From Aquilaria yunnanensis (lineage: Eukaryota > Streptophyta > Magnoliopsida > Malvales > Thymelaeaceae), in NCBI GenBank assembly GCA_039654915.1, contig CM077594.1, positions 108,948,893 through 109,012,892 on the forward strand: a DNA stretch of 64,000 nucleotides, given 5' to 3'. Both the position numbers and the translations under genes were made by a program. Shown piece by piece: positions 57,561 through 64,000 of this stretch. The first letter of the stretch is position 1. The number at the start of each line of letters is the position of its first letter. Under the pieces are notes generated by a model. That model made no database searches and was not told the DNA's origin. It saw only the letters and a program-made list of their open reading frames with translations.

Positions 57561-58325
57561 TAAAAACACATTTGTTCTCTAGGTCATACCACACTTGTTT
57601 TCCACATACGAATAATGATTCTTTTAAGCCACAAGTGTTGTTCTCCACATATTAGTCGTTGTTCATTTACAAATAGTTTTTGTTCTTTTTGTATCAATTG
57701 TTATTTCATATAATTTTATTTTTTTCAACAAGAAAATGTTGTTTTGTTCATAAGAATTTGTTATTTTGTAAAATAGTATTTACTTAATAATAAATATTAT
57801 TTTAAGGATGGTGGCAGTTTTATAATTAGTATGTGACTGATAGAATATGATGAAATACTGTTCATTTTAGTTAAAGTAGAACAAGAGTACAATGCTTTGA
57901 TGAAAGTTTGTAAAAGGCATTCTACTTGGTCTCAAACTAAGATTCTCATATCTGTCCACATTATATGTAGTTCAAAATTTTTGATTAAGATAAACTTTAA
58001 ATGCATAAAAAAATATTTCTTCTGTCTCAGGCTTTTGCATCATTCACTATTTACAACAATTAATCTAAAATTTTTTTATCTTCAATATTTTAGTATGTAA
58101 ATACAAAAATTATATATATAAATGATAATTGAAGGCTTATGGTTCCTAATGTTTTAATATTTTTCTAGCAAATAATAACATGAATAAATTTAAGTAAATT
58201 TTAAATAAAAAAGTGAAATGAATCAAAGAACATGAAAGATAATGAGTATTGTTTAACAATGTATAACCAAGTAGTATGGATAAAGTGATACATAAGAGGG
58301 CTGTCTTATATGCTCAATACTTTAT
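57561..58325. other. AT-rich DNA with a shared dispersed repeat
   Basis: The stretch 58050-58240 is co-linear with 52260-52480 on the same strand. No gene recognised. Confidence 0.45.
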
Positions 58326-58477
58326 GGCCCCATTTGGCATTAGTGTCAGCGATTACCGTTAGAGTTTTAAAAAAGCTATTAAAGGGTAGCTTTTAGCTTT
58401 AGCGTTTTCATCTTAACCATTAAATAAATTATTCAAAACTTTAATGCTAATGAAAAAAACTGTGCTCAAACGGGGCC
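58326..58477. mobile_element. 152-bp MITE with GGCCCC termini
   Basis: Ends GGCCCCATTTGG and CAAACGGGGCC are imperfect inverted repeats. TAT flanks both sides, consistent with a 3-bp duplication. The short length, AT-rich interior and GGCCCNNTTTG ends fit a PIF/Harbinger-type MITE, though the superfamily is not certain. A decayed copy lies at 846-1000. Confidence 0.65.
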
Positions 58478-61400
58478 TATATATGCTTAACCTTTGTAAT
58501 TACCCTTCTATCCTTGTTCAAGTTATAAAATCTCAAGCATATCCTATCTTTGCAAGATTCAGCTTCTCCTCCTCTCTTCAATTCACAAAGGTGGTGACAG
58601 GCGAAGTTGGCAACTGGTTAGGTCATGATGGGATGACACTGTACGCGGTCGTCAGGAGTGTAGATTGACATTAAGAAAGAGATAATGACAATGATGGGGG
58701 AGATCATATCGTGGACGAGTTATTGTCTAAGCCACCAAAGCAACGGGGACTGCAATGGGGATTTAAGCAATAGAAGACAGTGGTGCTTTGCAACATTTGG
58801 TTTTGGGGCATGACTGGAGTTTCACCTAAAAAAAAGAAAAAAAAAATAAAGGTTTGGTCAAACCTCTTTTTTGTCCCACATTTTAAAAAAAAAATGAATC
58901 ACTAGTGTTCTTTTAGGTAGGCGTGTGTGCAGAAGAAAAAAATAATAAGTAATTAGAAAATTATATGTGTATCAAAATAATATAAGAACAATTTTGATAT
59001 TAAAATATAACATGTAAAATACATAGAGACAATGGTATAAATATATAATTACATATATGCAAAAGAACTTTTGTTTATACATTGGGTTCATAGATTAAAA
59101 TTTAAACAATTAAAACTTATGCATATGATTGAATATTTTTATAATATATCTTTGATTTCATTTACACATATGTGTCACATGTTGTGTACATATCTATCAT
59201 TTGCTTTATAAATCAAGTTTTATATATATCTGTTATCCAATTTGTATATATCTCCAATTTTAATGATACAAAATTTGATATGTTCATACTTATTTTATAC
59301 TATGAAGAGTAGTAGTAAAACATAAATGTATGTACCATAAAAGGTAGGATAAATATTAGACATATATGCGAAGTTTCTATGCAAAAAAGTCCTGCCAATC
59401 GAAGTCGTGCCAATTACAAAAAAAAAAAAAAAAATACATAAAGTCATGCCAGATAAGGTAACGATAACAAATGAGTAGTTAAACCACAAATTGCAGCAAA
59501 GAAGACGGAATGTAAGGACCATTTCGTCCTTTTGCAATTTTCAAACAACATCGTGATCAAATTGGTGATTCTCGGTTTGGGACGAAAATCGAAAGTTGAA
59601 AGCAGTTGCGTTTTCTATTTGTATAAATTAAGGGAAACCAGACAAAGATGCTAATAGTTGGATTACACCAACTGAAAGAAGGTAGGATAAGACTACGTGG
59701 TCCTAAACTTACAATTTCGATCGGTGATCTGACAATACATAGGTTTAGTTATTTTAGAAAACTATAGAATATCGATAAAAACTGACATCAATTATACATA
59801 TAAAAATCAATCTTGTAACAATTTATGGTCTATAATTTATTTTGTAAGGAACACAATTCATGTCTACCATTAATTGTGTTTGTGTGACAATTCATATAAT
59901 ACATCTTTTATTAATTTGGTAAGCACTAATGATTTTTTTTTTCAAAAGTAATAGCCTACCCGGTAAATTTTGTACCCATTCCCAAATCATAATCCGTAAT
60001 TAATTTTGTGGCAAATAATAATAATAATAATAATAATACATTACCATGTTATCATAAAATAAAAGTTGACTTCCAACCACCAAAATTATATCAATCGATT
60101 TAAAAGCTACCACTACATACCAATTACAATTAAATTCCCAAACCATTCAGGGAATTGAAATATTCTTTCCTAGAAAAGGATCAATTAAATATTTTCCCTC
60201 CCAAAGCATGTCGGAACTTAGTTAAGTCAAACACAAAAATTCTTAGGTTGTAAATATCAACATTTTAGATTGAAGGTAAAAAGTGTGTCAAACTTGGAAA
60301 GAACATTTAATGGATATTTATGAGGTTATACTATAAATGTGAGCATAATTTTGTTATTTATGAGCCAAAATATGCAGTGTCACTTAATTAGTTTAATAAC
60401 TAGTTGATATACTCGACATTGTCATGAGATTTAAGAAAGGTTAGGCAAAAAAGGTAAACAATTCATTAACATTATTAAAATTCTCATAAAATCTTATAAC
60501 TGTAAAATAAGGAATTATAAATATAAGTTCATGATGTCTAGAGTCATATGAATCCATACGAAAACAACTGGCAATATATTGCAAAGTCTTGTCAATACAT
60601 TACAATGTTAGTTATGGAATTAAGCTGATGATCACTTGGTGATTGTCAAACATGTTCATAATCAAATTTTATTGGGTTTGGATTTTCCAAATTGATAAAG
60701 CTACAATAACAAATAATAGTTTCATATCATAATCTACTTCATTCCATTATCAAAATATTGAATTGTATTGTTCCTGCCACAAGAGTGAAGATTAGGTGCA
60801 GCCATTGGGGAAAATTTTGTTGAATGATAAATATGATGATGTTGAAACTCTGACTTGTAAATTCATGTTCAGATCCTAATATTATGCACATAAATGGAGA
60901 TTCTAGTAAATTTCCAAATTGTGCCTTTTTCTGTAAATCCTGAATATACATTATTAAGATTATATTTTGTAACCAAAACTTGCCAAAAGAATTCAATACC
61001 CTGAAGCCATTTGAATCGCCATGATACTTTTTCTTCTCCATTTTCCTAATTTAGTATATTCAAAAATAAGGTGGGAGGAGGGTTGCAAATATTGTGAAAA
61101 GAATGGTAAAGAAACAAACTGAATGATATATCTTGAGTAATCCAAAGGTTGAACACGCAAGTAAGTATCGTGCAACGGCATCAAACAAAATAAAACAACC
61201 CTCTGTATAGTGATATCTGACATTGACATCAACATTGTCACTATATATGCCACCTAAATATACATGTTAATACTAAAATATTAAAGATAAAAAGTCATAT
61301 ATTAATTTTTGAATTGTGAATAGTGTAAAAAACTTGGGACAAAGAGAGTATTTAGTATTATAAAATAACATATGTTAACCAAATATTTTTATAAGAAAAT

Positions 61401-62210
61401 TATTATCATCAAAATAGAAATTTAAAACGTTGGTCCTAAGTATCATCAATAATTTTTTCCCCATAAATATACATTAAGATATTTAGTTAAAGGTAATGGG
61501 AAGAAAAGAAGAAAAAGAAGAAATTGATTTGAGATTAAAAGTTGATATTTTAAAGAAGAAAGTGATTTGAGATTAAAAGATGATATTTTCATTGATCTCA
61601 ACTTTTTGAATTTCCTTAATTATCGTTTATTATCCAAGGAAAGTGAATAATGGTAATTTAAAAGTTTAAAAATCCTACTTTTAAAAGTTCAAAATCTTTA
61701 CAATTTAATTACATGTTTCAGCCATGTTTAGACAAATGTTAATTCCTGCTGTGATTGATTAATACAAAAATTCCTTAATTTTTGTTGTACACGTGCGAAT
61801 ATTCCTAAATTGAACATTCCTTTTCCGGTTCATACCAAAATGGTTTAAGTGAAAAATTAGAAATGCGTTTCAAAATGATTCGTTTCATTAAAAAAGTTTA
61901 ACGGTGTTAGTTTATCCATTAGTTTTAATGAATGCTAGTTTTGAGTTTTCAATTTTCATAATATATTACATCGTTCATTAAAAAAAAATGTCCACGTGGC
62001 AATTAGTGAGGGTGATAATTAAAGAAAAGACTAAAAACTTCTTATGTATATATATATATACACACACACATAATTAGATTGGTATGGTTACATAATAACA
62101 GATTAAGGGGAACTTGACAAAGATTTTAATAGTTGGAGGCTTAAACTTAGTCTAATAAAGATGTCAATAAGGAAGGTTTGGTGTGATTTTAATAGCTAGA
62201 CTATAATTGA
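58478..62210. other. Long AT-rich region, no gene recognised
   Basis: Minus-strand open frames at 61253-60739 have no recognised domain. The plus-strand stretch 58560-58800 has gene-like composition but no family match. I found no LTR pair or transposase. Confidence 0.45.
60014..60038. repeat. (AAT)n microsatellite
   Basis: Eight uninterrupted ATA/AAT units. Confidence 0.85.
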
Positions 62211-62212
62211 GG

Positions 62213-62515
62213 CCAAGGACGGATCTAGAAATTATTTTCTATTGAGTTCATATATAATTAACTTTTTATATACAAAATACTTATAAAGTAAGTATGAAAT
62301 TCAAATTTAATTTCAATGTACTTATAGAAAAAATAATTTTAGTTATTAATTTTTTAATTTATTTTTCTCATTTCTTAAATTAATGAAATCATTTGATAAA
62401 TTTCAGTAGGTTTGATATAAAAATTACGTATATTTTCTAAAGAAATTACAAATTTTAGTTAGGTCCGTGGACCCTGCTATGGTTTATATAAATTCATCCA
62501 TGGTCGAGGTTTCAT
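62213..62515. repeat. Possible decayed hAT-type MITE
   Basis: It starts GCCAAGGACGGATCTAG, resembling the GGGCGGAGCTAG end of the MITE at 8239, and ends CATCCATGGTC, a weak inverted partner. An internal TAGGTCCGTGGACC palindrome is present. No target duplication was found. Confidence 0.3.
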
Positions 62516-62959
62516 CATTTAGGGTGTCTTAGTGGTGTAATGGGTGTGTGCATTGGTAGGCTTCATGCTCGTGTATTGAACTACTGACAAATACACCGAT
62601 TCATGTTTCCTCCAAGCATCATCCTTAGTTAGGGGCTAATAATGTGTTGCATACTTACCTCAGAGTTATTCTTGTGAGTGGCAGATCGAATCCACCTGTT
62701 GGCCTTTTGATAGGTAAACGGACGACCACAAATCAATCCATTTGCTCTATGTGTGCCACTTTTGCTTGGTCTCTTTATCACGCATGGTTATTGATCATGT
62801 GCTAAGATAGATGAAAGAATAAGGTTGGTAGGTGGTGCAAGCCACCTATCTTTACCAATCTAACCATATATTGTCCTGCGTTTCAAACAATGCTCGGCTA
62901 TGTATCACTGCCCATGGTAATGTGCGTGCAAGGCTACTATTGAAAGAAGAATTATACTC
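62516..62959. other. Unassigned DNA before the rRNA fragment
   Basis: The GC content is slightly higher than the surroundings. A CAGATCGAATCCACC at 62684-62698 resembles a pol III B box, but no A box or tRNA fold supports a gene. Confidence 0.4.
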
Positions 62960-63453
62960 ACGTGTGTGTAAGTATAAATTAATTCATGCTGTAAAACTAC
63001 GAATAACTAAGTGAATCAATTATAGTTTATTTGATGGTATTTGCTACCCGGATAATCATAGTAATTTTACAGCTAACACGTGCACCAAAGCTTGACTTCT
63101 AGAAGGGATGTATTTATTAAACAAAAGGTTGATGTAAGGCCCACACCTATTGGTCCAATGATTCATAATAACTCAACGGATAACATGACCTTAGTGCCTG
63201 GAATGCATCATTCAAATGTTTGCGCTATCAACTGTCGATGGTGGAATAAAGCCCTATTATCATAGGTCTAGAAGCCATTTCACCCTTAGCGACTTACCAT
63301 TGTGCAATTGTGGTGGCATTAAGTTAGTTCATCGACCTAGCCATCACAAGTGCATAAGGGGTGCATGGCCAGGAGCGAATTGACCTCTAGGCATGTGACA
63401 CCTATTATGGTGGTGACAAATGATGGAGAATTAGGGTTCAATTTTGTAAGAAA
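62960..63453 (+). pseudogene. Decayed 18S rRNA 5'-domain fragment
   Basis: The segment is co-linear with about nucleotides 55-370 of plant nuclear 18S rRNA. Landmarks in order are TGTGTAAGTATAAATTAATTC, ATCAATTATAGTTTATTTGA, GGATAATCATAGTAATTTTA, CTTCTAGAAGGGATGTATTT, GATTCATAATAACTC, CGCATCATTCAAAT-like, TATCAACTGTCGATGGTGG and GGAGAATTAGGGTTC. Most differences from functional 18S are C-to-T or G-to-A, as expected of methylated DNA decaying without selection. Both ends are truncated, and a 140-base insertion (63261-63400) interrupts it. It cannot fold into functional rRNA and is an isolated, dead copy far from any rDNA array in this window. Confidence 0.85.
63261..63400. mobile_element. 140-bp insertion in the 18S fragment
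   Basis: The rRNA alignment is continuous up to CCTATTAT (63253-63260) and again from a second CCTATTAT (63401-63408), which is an 8-bp target duplication. The inserted DNA starts CATAGGTCTAG and ends CTAGGCATGTGACA, giving at best short imperfect inverted ends. An 8-bp duplication suggests a hAT-type MITE, but the ends do not prove it. Confidence 0.6.
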
Positions 63454-63533
63454 TGTTGTTTGTTTAACAAGAAAGGTTATTTTAGATGCAATAATAGTCT
63501 TGTAATATGTGGGTTAATAAATGTATATTATAG

Positions 63534-63712
63534 GGGTGTAGGCAAAAAAAAAAAATAGTCAATAGGGGACAATAGTTAGTTTTTCTAGAATATATAACTG
63601 TAAAATTTAAAATTTATGAGGTCAAGTCAAAATTTTATGAAAGAACCAATACTACAAATGTAGTTTTATCAAAATTCAACTGGGTGTATATAGTGCTCAA
63701 CGTGCACAATAT
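63534..63712 (+). repeat. Diverged copy of the MITE at 8239-8425
   Basis: It is co-linear by eye with the 8239-8425 element: AGGGGTGTAGGC start, GGGGACAATAGTTAGTTTTT, TGTAAAATTTAAAATTTATG, AGGTCAAGT, then CAAAATTCAACTGGG and a CAACGTGCAC-like end. The termini are eroded and no duplication is visible. Confidence 0.55.
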
Positions 63713-64000
63713 AGTTACTCTTATTAAGTATAATAGCAACTCTCACACATTCTTCCTTTTATAACAGGCCAGTTAGGACAGGACAATTAGTGTCACACGA
63801 GACGTGTTTAGTCACGATTTAACGCTGCATTAGTATAACATAGCTCAGTCTAGAGCTCTTATTAGAGCAGTAAACAAAAGCGCGGAAAGTTTCCTCGTCG
63901 GTGCCGATGAGAATAAAAATTGCGCACCTTTAAAATAAGTTTTTTTAAGCCAAACTCCTGCTTTTCAGACTATAAAAGGCCATACATGTGGCCGAACCCT
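63713..64000. other. Right edge of the window, nothing recognised
   Basis: Composition rises towards gene-like at the edge and a TATAAAAGG lies near 63972 on +. This could be a TATA box for a gene that starts beyond the window, which cannot be confirmed here. Confidence 0.35.

Noticed and set aside
60739..61253. Two overlapping minus-strand open frames (100 and 86 residues)
   Set aside because: No recognised domain, no codon bias and AT-rich composition; not enough to call a gene.
62516..62959. Extension of the 18S rRNA match to the 18S 5' end
   Set aside because: The expected CTGGTTGATCCTGCCAGT-type start and the following helix are absent, so the match begins only at about 62960.

Overview
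The window is nuclear DNA of a flowering plant. It is AT-rich, its genes have introns, and it holds plant-specific families: a GASA/snakin peptide, a NIP-type aquaporin, and fragments of cellulose-synthase-like D and DUF247 genes. Most of the rest is nested plant transposable elements. The species cannot be fixed from sequence alone. A NIP2/Lsi1-like aquaporin is not expected in Brassicaceae. Nothing looks prokaryotic, organellar or viral.

Only two genes look intact. A GASA/snakin gene lies on + at 5445-6178 (four exons, 108 aa, all 12 domain cysteines). A NIP2/Lsi1-like aquaporin lies on - at 12052-10553 (four exons, 287 aa). The aquaporin has the Gly-Ser-Gly-Arg filter of silicon-type NIPs but 115 residues between its NPA motifs instead of 108.

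Layout: 1-5.3 kb, a 5'-truncated LINE and low-complexity DNA. 5.3-7.1 kb, the GASA gene. 7.145-9.09 kb, a Mutator-like Pack-MULE carrying a spliceable CSLD fragment with a hAT-type MITE inside it. 10.5-12.2 kb, the aquaporin. 15.28-18.33 kb, a decayed hAT transposon. 19.63-32.61 kb, a Mutator-like element (MULE-1) split by a 9.4-kb Athila-like LTR retrotransposon that itself holds a foreign insert. 33.5-42.3 kb, diverged Helitron-like units cut by a 4-kb CACTA element with dense GTTGGTAA subterminal palindromes and a captured gene 5' end. 44.09-50.44 kb, a second Mutator-like element (MULE-2). 50.54-51.72 kb, a Pack-MULE with a DUF247 fragment. 52.6-55.6 kb, a second LINE remnant split by a hAT element. 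55.6-64 kb, decayed DNA with MITEs and an old 18S rRNA fragment that has its own insertion.

The most notable pattern is that MULE-1 and MULE-2 share an arrangement. Each has a MURA-like transposase on one strand and, facing it, a small gene encoding a GRF-type zinc finger, a coiled coil and a C-terminal membrane segment. The two elements have unrelated terminal repeats and unrelated target duplications. This suggests that the GRF/coiled-coil/membrane protein is a regular second gene of some plant MULEs, in the position mudrB has in maize MuDR. Its function is unknown.
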